DNA from: Phycisphaeraceae bacterium
Lineage (GTDB): Bacteria > Planctomycetota > Phycisphaerae > Phycisphaerales > UBA1924
Reading direction: 5' to 3'
Assembly (NCBI GenBank): GCA_019636615.1
Contig: JAHBXF010000001.1
Coordinates: 186,001 to 250,000 of the forward strand
Length of the DNA stretch: 64,000 nt
This document shows positions 1 to 8,307 of this stretch, piece by piece. The position numbers and the translations under genes are program-made. Position 1 is the first letter of the stretch. Each line of letters begins with the position of its first letter. Under the pieces are notes generated by a model. That model saw only the letters and a program-made list of their open reading frames with translations. It was not told where the DNA came from and searched no databases.

Positions 1-1176
1 GTCAGGATGCGCTGCAGATGTGATTTCACGGCGACATCCGCCGCGGTGGCCTGCGCCTGCAGAATCTCCACCTCGTGGGCGATATCTTGCAGGGGCTCGT
101 CGAGTTCCACCGCCACCCGTCCGCTGAGGGTCTGGTTTGTCGTGCTGCGTTCGACCACCAGAAGATCGAGCAGGTTGATGGCCAGCGCGATGTACCGCGC
201 AAAGATCTCGCCCAACTGCCTGTCTTCGTCAGAGAACGAAGCCGCCGCGAGGCTCTCGACGTTCATCACACCGATCACCTTGTCGTGAACGCGCAGCGGG
301 ATCGTCAGCGAACTCTTCGCCCCCTCTACGCCGGGCAGATACAGCGGGTCTTTGGTGATGTCGTGGCAGATGTAGGAACGCCCCGACGCGGCAACGTGCC
401 CCGTGATGCCGTGCCCCTCCAGGGCGGGCTTGATCACGAACGAGTCGTAATCCTCCCCCACCTTGTGACCGATCACCAGTTCAAGCCGCCCGCTGCGTTC
501 ATCGAGCAGCCTGATGGCGAAATGGTCAAAGTGCAGCAGCCCGCTGGCGTACTTGATGATCTTGTCTTCGAGCAGTTTCAGCCGCTCGTGCGCGTTGTGC
601 CGCCGCACCACGTCGGCATCAAACCGCACCAGTTCGCTGCCCGCCATGTCGATCGCGTCGATCTTCTGCTGAAGCCGCCGCGTGCTGGTCACATCGGTCA
701 GCACCAGCACGAGCGCCGCCGCCAACTCGGCAGCCAGCACCTCGGCGCCAGCGGCCCCGTCTCGCCCCAGCGCTGTCGCTGTCACTTCGTACACACGCTC
801 GTCGTCGGCGAGCACCGCCTTCTCTCGCGCGGCCTTGGCCGCCCGCTGCCCGGCTTTGCCCACGCTCGCCGGCGGCAACGGGTGCTCGCGGTCAAACTGC
901 CGGCACACCCCCGAGAGCCGCTCCTGCATCACGCCGCCCAACGACTGCATCGTCTCGTTCGCCCACAACACCTCCCCGGAGCGCGTGTACAAAGCCACAC
1001 CCTCGCCGATCGCATTGAGAAGGTGCGTCGAGAGCCCACTGATCAAGTCTTTGCGGTCCGACGCCGACACGACGAGCAGTTGCCTCCATCTTGCTCTACG
1101 CGCGTTGAAGACCTCCGCGAGACGCGCGGCGTGCCCAACGCCCGTCGGCCTTGCCCGCCCGTTTGAACTCGGGCAT
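1..1176 (-). CDS. GAF-domain sensory protein, 3' end off window, apparent frameshift near the start
   Basis: The long minus-strand frame that leaves the window at base 1 translates to a PAS-like segment (ISGLSTHLLNAIGEGVALY, then LWANETMQSLGG), a short helical linker and a GAF domain (LLEDKIIKYASGLLHFDHF, GHGITGHVAASG, SLTIPLRV, GVMNVES), followed by a helical end. Such proteins sense ligands or serve as input modules of signalling proteins; no output domain is visible. The best start is ATG at 1176, with AGGAGG at 1185-1190 and an 8-nt gap. That frame, however, hits TAG at 1096-1098 after 26 codons, while the GAF frame is open through the same stretch one base out of register. Either a +1 shift or sequencing error lies between 1176 and 1096, or translation begins at GTG 1070. 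The GAF assignment is firm; the start is not. Confidence 0.7.
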
Positions 1177-1450
1177 GCAAACAGCCTCCTGCCGGGGAAG
1201 AGTGTAGCCGCCGCGCCCTTCCCGCCACCCGAATAGGCAGAAGTACCCCCGCCTCTTTCCGTCACTTCTCACCGTTTCGGGGGGCTCTCGGGTCTTCCCG
1301 CAGCACCCCACCGCCCGATATACACAACGATGCGACCACCGTACCGATGATGTTTCCCGGCAGACCCCGCTACGCCCCACCACTCCAGCCACCCTATAAC
1401 CCCCTCTCGAAACGCTTCCAGGGCCCCTCGATGGCCCGAGTGATCACAGC

Positions 1451-2434
1451 ATGATCCGAGTCGAACAGGTCAAAAAGTCTTTCGGCGCAGTCCAGGCCGT
1501 GCGCGATGTCTCCTTCGAACTCGCTCCCGGCCAGGTGACCGGTCTGCTCGGGCCCAACGGCGCGGGCAAATCGACAACCATCCGAATGATCGTCGGCTTC
1601 TTCATGCCCGACGAAGGCCGCGTCCTCATCGACGGCATCGACACCCTCGCCAACGCCTCCGCCGCACGTTCACGCATCGGCTACCTCCCCGAATCCGCCC
1701 CGCTCTACCCAGAGATGAAAGTGGCCGAATACCTCGACTTCCGCGGCCGGCTCTTCTGCATGCCCCGGACCAGCCGCGTAGCCGCCATCGAGAAGGTCAT
1801 CGACCGCTGCCGCCTGGGCGAGATGCGCCGCCGCCGGCTGGCGCACCTGAGCAAGGGCTACCGCCAGCGCGTGGGCCTGGCCGCCGCGCTGCTGCACGAT
1901 CCTCCCGTGCTCGTGCTGGATGAACCCACCAACGGCCTTGACCCCGGCCAGATCCGCGAGACGCGCGAACTCATCCGCGAACTCTCGGCGGACAAAACCA
2001 CCCTCGTATCTTCGCACATCCTGCCAGAGGTCGAAGCCCTCTGCGGGCGTGTCATCGTCATCGCCGGGGGCAAGGTGCGCGCCGACGGCGCGATCGAAGA
2101 ACTCGGCCGCTCGGCGGGCGAGCGGGCCGTGTACGTGGTGCAGGCGCGTCTCTCTCGCACCAACGACGAAGAACGCTTCCTCAAAATCATGCACAACCTG
2201 CCCTTCGTAGGCGAAGTCAGCCGCGCCCCCGAAGGCCGGCGCGAGGGCGAGTGGGTCGAGTGGTGCATCTGGCCCAAGCCCGGTGCTCCAGACCTGCGAG
2301 AAGCCATCGCCACGGGCGCGACCAACGCCGGCTTCCTCCTGCGCGAACTGCGTTCTCAATCTCCATCGCTCGAGCGGCTCTTCCACTCCCTGGTTGAACA
2401 ATCTACGCCCGCCGGCGGGGGCGCCGCCGCATGA
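1451..2434 (+). CDS. ABC transporter ATP-binding protein (GldA/Nos-type exporter)
   Basis: ATPase subunit of an ABC-2 type exporter, 327 aa, cytoplasmic. Walker A GPNGAGKST lies at residues 34-42, the signature is LSKGYRQRV and Walker B is VLVLDEPTNGLDP. The ~100-residue C-terminal extension is usual for the GldA / multidrug-type branch. The ATG at 1451 is the first codon of the frame and leads straight into the usual IRVEQVKKSFG strand. The stop overlaps the start of the permease gene by 4 nt (ATGA), so the two are translationally coupled. With the next two genes it forms the three-part arrangement of Gld-like exporters (ATPase, permease, auxiliary protein). The substrate cannot be read from sequence; gliding is not implied, since planctomycetes carry such cassettes broadly. 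Confidence 0.93.
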   Translation: MIRVEQVKKSFGAVQAVRDVSFELAPGQVTGLLGPNGAGKSTTIRMIVGFFMPDEGRVLIDGIDTLANASAARSRIGYLPESAPLYPEMKVAEYLDFRGRLFCMPRTSRVAAIEKVIDRCRLGEMRRRRLAHLSKGYRQRVGLAAALLHDPPVLVLDEPTNGLDPGQIRETRELIRELSADKTTLVSSHILPEVEALCGRVIVIAGGKVRADGAIEELGRSAGERAVYVVQARLSRTNDEERFLKIMHNLPFVGEVSRAPEGRREGEWVEWCIWPKPGAPDLREAIATGATNAGFLLRELRSQSPSLERLFHSLVEQSTPAGGGAAA

Positions 2435-3150
2435 CCCGCGCCGCCGCCATCGCCGCCCGCGAACTCGCCTCCTACTTCCGCCAGCCGGCAGGGTGGATCA
2501 TCATCGCGCTCTACCTCTTCCTGGCGGGCCTCATCTTCTCCACTGTCATTCTCATCCCCGGCAGGGTCGCCAGTCTCCGCGCCTTCTTCGAACTCTCGGG
2601 CTGGCTGCTGCTGCCCGTGGCCCCGGCTATTTCCATGCGGCTCATCGCCGAGGAACTGCGCACCGGCACCATCGAGAGCCTCGTCACCACCCCAATCACC
2701 TCGCTGGGGCTGGTTCTGGGCAAATACGCCGCGGCGTGCCTCTTTCTTCTGGCGATGCTCCTGCCAACCCTGGCCTACCCGGCCGTCCTCTGGGCTTTCT
2801 CAGACCCCAAGCCCGACCCGGGGCCCGTGATGGCCGGTTACCTCTGCCTCTTTCTGCTCGGCATGCTCTACCTGGCCATCGGCACCCTCGCCTCAACCCT
2901 GACCAACAACGGCACCCTGGCCTTTCTCATCACCCTCTTCGCCATCCTCGCGCTCATGTTCGCCGGCATCGCTTCCGTCTATGTTCCCGATGCCTTTGCG
3001 CCCTTTTTCCACGCGATCTGGATCACCCCCCGAATCACCGACTTCGCGCGTGGCGTGATCGACACCTCCCACGTTGCCGTCTTCATTCTCACGTCCGCGT
3101 GGCTCCTGTGCCTCGCCGCCGCCGCGATGGAGGTGCGCCGATGGCGATAA
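2431..3150 (+). CDS. ABC-2 type transporter permease (GldF-like)
   Basis: Integral membrane permease of 239 aa with about six hydrophobic segments (for example WIIIALYLFLAGLIF and GTLAFLITLFAILALMFAG). The SMRLIAEELRTGTIESLVTTPI stretch is the conserved cytoplasmic segment of ABC-2/GldF permeases. The start codon overlaps the ATPase stop, and the gene's own end overlaps the following auxiliary gene by 10 nt, so all three are almost certainly one transcript. It would form the membrane channel used by the ATPase encoded just upstream. Confidence 0.9.
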   Translation: MTRAAAIAARELASYFRQPAGWIIIALYLFLAGLIFSTVILIPGRVASLRAFFELSGWLLLPVAPAISMRLIAEELRTGTIESLVTTPITSLGLVLGKYAAACLFLLAMLLPTLAYPAVLWAFSDPKPDPGPVMAGYLCLFLLGMLYLAIGTLASTLTNNGTLAFLITLFAILALMFAGIASVYVPDAFAPFFHAIWITPRITDFARGVIDTSHVAVFILTSAWLLCLAAAAMEVRRWR

Positions 3151-5312
3151 ACCACGCACGCCGCAGGCGGGCACGCGTCGCGATCTTCCTCTCCGTCACG
3201 CTCGCCGCCGTCAGCGCGTCGGCATACCTCCTCGCCACGCTCGCGTCACGCTTCTCGGCACGAATCGACGTGACCGCCACCGGCAGCCAGCGGCTGGCAG
3301 AACGCACGATGCGCGTGCTCGCCCAGCTCGACCGCCCCTACGAGATCGTTGTCGCCACAGACTTTTCAATGGTCGATCGACGCGCGACCGAGCGCCTGAA
3401 CGACGTGCTCAACGAGTACACCCGCTCAAGCCCCCACATCACCTTCAGTTTCATCGACACGGCCTCGGCCGCTGGCGCTCGCAACTTCCGCGACCTCGTC
3501 GGCCGCCTGGCCTCGCGTGAATCCGAGATCCTCACCCAGCAGCGCGCCGCGATCGAACTGCATATGGGCGCCATCGCTTCGCTGGCCACCTCTTTCTCCG
3601 AGTCTCTCTCCCCGCGTCTGCTCGACATAGAAGGGCAGATCCCCTCGGTCTCCGACGCTTCTCGTGCGCAGCGAGAGTTCTTCTCGCAGGCCGCCGCCGC
3701 GTCGCGCATCCTCTCCCGCGATCTGGCCGCCGCCTCGACCGCCGCCGCCGAGGCCATGCGCGCCACCGTGGCCGATGTCAACCTCCCGCAGACCGACATC
3801 GCCAGCGCTCGCCTCTCCGAGGCCCTCGCCCCGGCGATCGACCACCTGGCCTTTCTCGACCGCGAACTCTCACGCTTCGCCGCCATCCGCGATCAACAAG
3901 GCCCCGCGACAGACGCCGCCGGCGCGCTCGCCCAACTGGCCCGCCAGCAGCGCGACCGCGCCGCGGTGGTGCTCGATGCGCTGCGAAACATGCGACGCCC
4001 CAACGTGCTCCGCATCGTCGACACCCTCCGCTCCGGCAGCGCTTCCCTCGTGCTGGGCCCTTCCGAGATCGGCGCCAGCGCCATCGACCTGGCCTCGCTC
4101 CTTCCCTCCTCCGCCTGGCTCGACGCCACCGGCGCCGCCAAGGCCGACCAGAACCGCCGCGTCGAAGAACTCCTCTCCACCGCCATCGCCTCACTCCTCA
4201 ACAAAAACCCCCCCATCCTGGTCCTCATCCACGGCGAACCACAGGCCTTCCTCTCGCAGGTTCCACTTGTCACACTCCTCCGCCAGCGCCTCGAGTTCCG
4301 CGGCGTTGATCTTCTCGAGTGGCCCGCCGTTCTCACCCAGGACCCCCCCCCCACACACTCCATCGACCCTGAACAGCGCCGCCCCGTGGTCTACGCCTCG
4401 CTCTCGCCAAACACCTCGGCCCCCGCCAGCGAGCGCGGCGGCCTCACCGGCATCCAGCGCGCCCAGCGCCTCGGCGCTGTCCTCCGCTCCCTCGCCGAGA
4501 GCGGCCGCAACCTGCTCATCTCCATCAACCCTTCCGTGCTCCCTACCTACGGCGACGCCGACCCATTCTCCCCAGCCATGGCCCACTTCGGCATCACCGC
4601 CGAAACCGGTCGCCCGCTCCTGCGCGAATCGCTCACCGCAGGCGTCCGCGCTGTCGAGAACGACTTCACACTCCAGGCCGATGAGACTCAGCACCCCATC
4701 TCCGCGGCCATGCGCGGCCTGCCAACTTTCATCGCCTGGCCCATCGCCCTTTTCGCACGCGGATCGCCTGACCAGTCAGTCCGCACGACGCACACCACGC
4801 TCCTGAGCCTGCCCGCCGCGCCAAACACCTGGCTCGAATCGCAGTGGCTGCGCCTCTGGCAAACCCCGCGCGACCAGCGCCACCTGCTCTCCGATCTGCC
4901 CCGCTTCGACGACGCACGCGACGGCCGCTGGCCCGAAGGTCGCGACACCGGCCAGCCGCAGCGGTGGGCCCTGGCCATCGCCGCGGAACGATTCTCGGCC
5001 GATCGCCCCACGCAACGCGCCGTGGTCATCGGCTCGAACAACTGGTTCATCGACGCGATCACCGGCCAGCAGGTGCCGCTGGAAGGCCGGCGCGTGCCCG
5101 CGAACCCGGGCAACCTCGAACTCTTCGAGGCCGCCGTCTCGTGGCTCGCCGGTCAGGACGAACTCATCGCGCAAAGCCCCTCGGCGCGGGCCGCCCCCAT
5201 CGTCTCTCCCATCGAAGACGAAAAAGCCACGCGCATCCGCCTGGCCCTCATCGTGGGCTTGCCTCTTCTGTCGCTGTTGGCGGGCCTCTTCTACCGGCTG
5301 CTGCGCCGTTGA
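3141..5312 (+). CDS. GldG-like ABC exporter auxiliary protein
   Basis: Large periplasm-facing partner of the ABC-2 exporter, 723 aa. It has an N-terminal membrane anchor (VAIFLSVTLAAVSASAYLLA), a long extracytoplasmic part starting with the RFSARIDVTATGSQRLAERT segment typical of GldG/DUF4350 proteins, a helical region rich in Ala and Arg, and a C-terminal anchor (RLALIVGLPLLSLLAGLFY). The open frame extends upstream to 2283 inside the ATPase gene, but ATG 3141 overlaps the permease stop and is followed directly by a basic stretch and the anchor, so it is the natural start. In Gld-type cassettes this subunit is fused or adjacent to the permease; its biochemical role is poorly known. Confidence 0.85.
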   Translation: MAINHARRRRARVAIFLSVTLAAVSASAYLLATLASRFSARIDVTATGSQRLAERTMRVLAQLDRPYEIVVATDFSMVDRRATERLNDVLNEYTRSSPHITFSFIDTASAAGARNFRDLVGRLASRESEILTQQRAAIELHMGAIASLATSFSESLSPRLLDIEGQIPSVSDASRAQREFFSQAAAASRILSRDLAAASTAAAEAMRATVADVNLPQTDIASARLSEALAPAIDHLAFLDRELSRFAAIRDQQGPATDAAGALAQLARQQRDRAAVVLDALRNMRRPNVLRIVDTLRSGSASLVLGPSEIGASAIDLASLLPSSAWLDATGAAKADQNRRVEELLSTAIASLLNKNPPILVLIHGEPQAFLSQVPLVTLLRQRLEFRGVDLLEWPAVLTQDPPPTHSIDPEQRRPVVYASLSPNTSAPASERGGLTGIQRAQRLGAVLRSLAESGRNLLISINPSVLPTYGDADPFSPAMAHFGITAETGRPLLRESLTAGVRAVENDFTLQADETQHPISAAMRGLPTFIAWPIALFARGSPDQSVRTTHTTLLSLPAAPNTWLESQWLRLWQTPRDQRHLLSDLPRFDDARDGRWPEGRDTGQPQRWALAIAAERFSADRPTQRAVVIGSNNWFIDAITGQQVPLEGRRVPANPGNLELFEAAVSWLAGQDELIAQSPSARAAPIVSPIEDEKATRIRLALIVGLPLLSLLAGLFYRLLRR

Positions 5313-5781
5313 GCGCCCCGATGCACGCCGCGCAGCGGGATGTCCCCGCCGCCAACTCTGCCCGAACCCCGCACCCCACGCACCGGCGTCGCCTCACCCG
5401 CGCCGCCGCACCCGCCAGCCCGCACTCCGGGCACCTGGGGTTCTCCTCGTCGAGCCCGGCCAGTTCATACCCGCACCCGCGGCATGGCTTCTGCACACGC
5501 TCTCTGGGCAGCAGCACGATGAACATGCCCACAATGCCCACCACCCCCGCCTCTACCATCAGCAGATAATCAAAAAGCCGCACATCAGCCCCGGCCCCGA
5601 TCCCCGCCCGCTGAAACCACCGCGAGATCGAGTGAACCAGCATCGACAGCAGAAAGACGCACGCCACCCCCGCCGCGACCGACACAACCCCCATCCACTG
5701 CCGCCGCCAGCGGAAGCAGAAGTACCAGACCAGCACGGCATAAAACAGGAACAGAATCACGCGTCGTCCAGCCCGGGGCAT
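5248..5781 (-). CDS. small membrane protein with C-terminal zinc ribbon
   Basis: About 177 aa from ATG 5781. It has three to four hydrophobic segments (RVILFLFYAVLVWYFCF, VVSVAAGVACVFLLSML, LLMVEAGVVGIVGMFIVLL) followed by a zinc-ribbon pair CRGCGYELAGLDEENPRCPECG and a further CVGCG. This arrangement (membrane part plus CxxC...CPECG) is common in planctomycete proteins of unknown function. The frame is open further upstream to 6105, but that part is antisense to the cardiolipin synthase gene and has no membrane or zinc features, so it was excluded. The 3' end overlaps the end of the convergent GldG-like gene by 65 nt. Function unknown. Confidence 0.65.
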   Translation of the reverse strand: MPRAGRRVILFLFYAVLVWYFCFRWRRQWMGVVSVAAGVACVFLLSMLVHSISRWFQRAGIGAGADVRLFDYLLMVEAGVVGIVGMFIVLLPRERVQKPCRGCGYELAGLDEENPRCPECGLAGAAARVRRRRCVGCGVRAELAAGTSRCAACIGALNGAAAGRRGPPTATEEASPR

Positions 5782-5874
5782 CGCCCGATCACAATCCACG
5801 CCGCCCACCCGCGGCCCATCATACTTTCGAACGCACACCACGCTCGGACGCACCCCCCGCCGGAAGCACACCGC

Positions 5875-7329
5875 ATGGAATGGAACTCCTGGCTCGGCCT
5901 GCTCCCCTTCGGCATCGACATCGTCGTCCGCATCGCCACCGGCATCCGCGTCATCTACCGGCGTGACAAGGTCACGTCCTCGCTCTCCTGGCTCATCCTC
6001 CTCGTCTTCGTCCCCTTTTTCAGTTGGATCATCTACTTCCTCATCGGCGAACCCCGCCTCGGCCGCAGGCGCCTGGCCTCCTTCGAGCACCTCTGCCGTG
6101 AGCAACGGGCCACAACCCTTGATCTTTGGCTCTCACGCGCCCGGGTCGAGAAGCACCCCGACCCAAACCTCGGGCATGTCGCCCGCCTGTGCGAGGCCGT
6201 GAGCGACTACCCCGTGATCGGCGGCAACTCGCTGCTGCTCATGGACAGCGCGCCCAACGTGCTCGATTCGCTCATCGCCGATATCGACGCCGCCGCTCAC
6301 CACTGCCACCTTCTCTATTACATCTGGATGCCCGCCGGCGGGGGGCTGCGCGTGGCCAAGGCGCTGACCCGCGCCGCCTCGCGGGGTGTCACCTGCCGCG
6401 TGCTCGTCGACGCCGTCGGCAGCCGCGCCTTCCTCGCCAGCCAGGCCGCCGCAGAGATGCGCCGCGCGGGCGTCCGCCTCGTGCCGGCCCTGCCGGTGCG
6501 CGCCTACCGCGCCCTCCTCGAACGCGTCGACCTGCGCAACCACCGAAAACTCGCCGTGATCGACGGTCGAACCGCCTACTGCGGAAGCCAGAACATCACC
6601 GACGAAACCTACCGCTCCAGACGCCGCCGAAAAACCGGCCCATGGATCGACGCCACCGTCCGCATCGAAGGCCCCGCCGTCGCCGCCATCCAGTCCGTGT
6701 TCCTGCGCGACTGGGCCTTCGACTCGGGCGAAACCGTCACAGACCTCGACGCCTATTTCCCAAACCCCCACACGCCCGGCGAATCCGCCATCCACGTGGT
6801 TCCTTCCGGGCCCGGCCCGCAGCCGGACGCCATCCACCAGGCCGTCATCTCGCTGCTCTACGCCGCCCGTGAAGAGATCATCATGACCACCCCCTACTTC
6901 GTCCCGGACGAAGCCCTGCTCGGCGCACTCGTCAGCGCCTCGCTGCGCGGCGTGGATGTCACCCTCGTTCTGCCCGACGTGCTCGACGCCCCGATCGTCG
7001 CCGCCGCGGGCCGCTCCTTCTATGACGACCTGCTCACCGCCGGCGTGAAGATCCTGCACCACACCGACGGCCTTCTGCACGCCAAAACCGCGACCATCGA
7101 CCGAAGGCTGGGCGTCATCACCTCCGCCAACCTCGATATCCGCAGTTTCTGGCTCAACTTCGAACTCAGCCTCTTCATCTACGACAGCGATTTCGCCAGC
7201 ACGCTGCGGTTTCTGCAGATGAAGTACATCACCGAATCAGAGCCCATCACGCTCACGTCATGGGTCGCCCGCCCCGCCTGGCGCCGCTTCACCGACAACG
7301 CCGCGCAGTTGCTCGCGCCCCTCCTCTAA
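5875..7329 (+). CDS. cls: cardiolipin synthase (phospholipase D family)
   Basis: Membrane enzyme of 484 aa that condenses two phosphatidylglycerol molecules into cardiolipin and glycerol. An N-terminal pair of membrane segments (WLILLVFVPFFSWIIYFLIG, preceding the G-E-P-R-L-G motif typical of ClsA) is followed by two HKD catalytic motifs: HRKLAVID in the first half and HAKTATID in the second. Both carry the full H-x-K-x4-D signature, and the C-terminal SANLDIRSFWLNFE block is also typical of the family. The frame is open upstream to 5632, but ATG 5875 begins MEWNSWLGLLP, the usual short lead-in before the membrane anchors. The gene is divergent from the zinc-ribbon membrane gene, with 93 nt between their starts. 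Confidence 0.93.
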   Translation: MEWNSWLGLLPFGIDIVVRIATGIRVIYRRDKVTSSLSWLILLVFVPFFSWIIYFLIGEPRLGRRRLASFEHLCREQRATTLDLWLSRARVEKHPDPNLGHVARLCEAVSDYPVIGGNSLLLMDSAPNVLDSLIADIDAAAHHCHLLYYIWMPAGGGLRVAKALTRAASRGVTCRVLVDAVGSRAFLASQAAAEMRRAGVRLVPALPVRAYRALLERVDLRNHRKLAVIDGRTAYCGSQNITDETYRSRRRRKTGPWIDATVRIEGPAVAAIQSVFLRDWAFDSGETVTDLDAYFPNPHTPGESAIHVVPSGPGPQPDAIHQAVISLLYAAREEIIMTTPYFVPDEALLGALVSASLRGVDVTLVLPDVLDAPIVAAAGRSFYDDLLTAGVKILHHTDGLLHAKTATIDRRLGVITSANLDIRSFWLNFELSLFIYDSDFASTLRFLQMKYITESEPITLTSWVARPAWRRFTDNAAQLLAPLL

Positions 7330-7353
7330 TCACCTCACCCCCCTCGGCTCAGC

Positions 7354-8307
7354 CTAGCCCTCGGCCCGCCGCCCGCGCACCACCCTGGGCAGCCCGTCGA
7401 TGTCGCTGAGCACCATCACGTCCGCCATCAGCGGGTTCGCGCTCACCAGCGCGCTCGCCTCGTGCGCCTTCGCCGCCGCCACCTCGATGAGCATCAACCC
7501 ACCGGGCCTCACCAGCGACGGGCCCTCTCGCGCCAGCACGCGCACAAAGTCCAGCCCGTCCGCCCCGCCACGCAGCGCGCCGTGCGGCTCATAGTCCTTC
7601 ACGTTGGGCTCTACCCCGCCCCACTCATCATCAGGGATGTACGGCGGGTTGCTCACCAGATAGTCCAGCGATGCCACCGCCCCAGCCACCGGGTGCGACC
7701 GCAACGCCTCGAGCATGTCGCCCCGCACCAGTTCCAGGCGGTCATCGAGCCCCAGCGCCGCCGCGTTCTCTCGCGCCAGCGCCAGCGCGTCGTCGCTGAT
7801 GTCCGTCGCCACAGCGCGAGAGCCCCCGAGATTCTTCAGCAGCGCCAGCGCGATGCACCCGCTCCCGGTGCACACATCCCCGATCAGCAGCCCGCCGCCC
7901 CCGCCCGCCCCCCGCACCGCGCGGCTGTGCTGCAGCACATCCTCCACGATCGTCGCGGTCGACGGCCGCGGAATCAGCACTCGCCCATCGACCTTGATCG
8001 TCAGGCCGAAAAACTTCGCATGCCCCACCAGATACTGCACCGGCTCGTTCTTCAGCGCCCGCCCCACCAACTCGCGCAGCGCCTGCCGCTCGATCTGCGA
8101 CGCCGGGCGGTCGGGGTCCATGTACAGCCGCAGCCGATCGCAACCAAAGACATGCTCCAGCAGCATCTCGGCCTGCACACGCGGGCTGTCGAGCCCATGA
8201 CGGGCAAACGCCTCCATCATCCACGCCAGCAATCGGCGCGTGGTCCAGACATCTTGCTGTGCGGGGCGGAGTGTCACGGCGGTGGCAAGGGTACACCCCC
8301 GCCACAC
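7354..8307 (-). CDS. prmC: peptide chain release factor N5-glutamine methyltransferase
   Basis: PrmC/HemK methylates the glutamine of the GGQ motif in RF1/RF2 using SAM, in the cytoplasm. The N-terminal helical domain (TTRRLLAWMMEAFARHGLDSPRVQAEMLL), the SAM site (GDVCTGSGCIALALL) and the catalytic NPPYIP motif are all present; 317 aa against the usual ~280-300. The start used is GTG 8307, directly after the stop of the upstream permease gene (TGA then GTG). A second GTG at 8277 would remove ten unconserved residues and fits the family start equally well. Last gene of the elbB-permease-prmC minus-strand run. Confidence 0.93.
   Translation of the reverse strand: MWRGCTLATAVTLRPAQQDVWTTRRLLAWMMEAFARHGLDSPRVQAEMLLEHVFGCDRLRLYMDPDRPASQIERQALRELVGRALKNEPVQYLVGHAKFFGLTIKVDGRVLIPRPSTATIVEDVLQHSRAVRGAGGGGGLLIGDVCTGSGCIALALLKNLGGSRAVATDISDDALALARENAAALGLDDRLELVRGDMLEALRSHPVAGAVASLDYLVSNPPYIPDDEWGGVEPNVKDYEPHGALRGGADGLDFVRVLAREGPSLVRPGGLMLIEVAAAKAHEASALVSANPLMADVMVLSDIDGLPRVVRGRRAEG

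Noticed and set aside
75-1166. Plus-strand frame of 363 codons at the window start
   Set aside because: Antisense of the GAF-domain protein, whose minus-strand translation is clearly conserved sequence.
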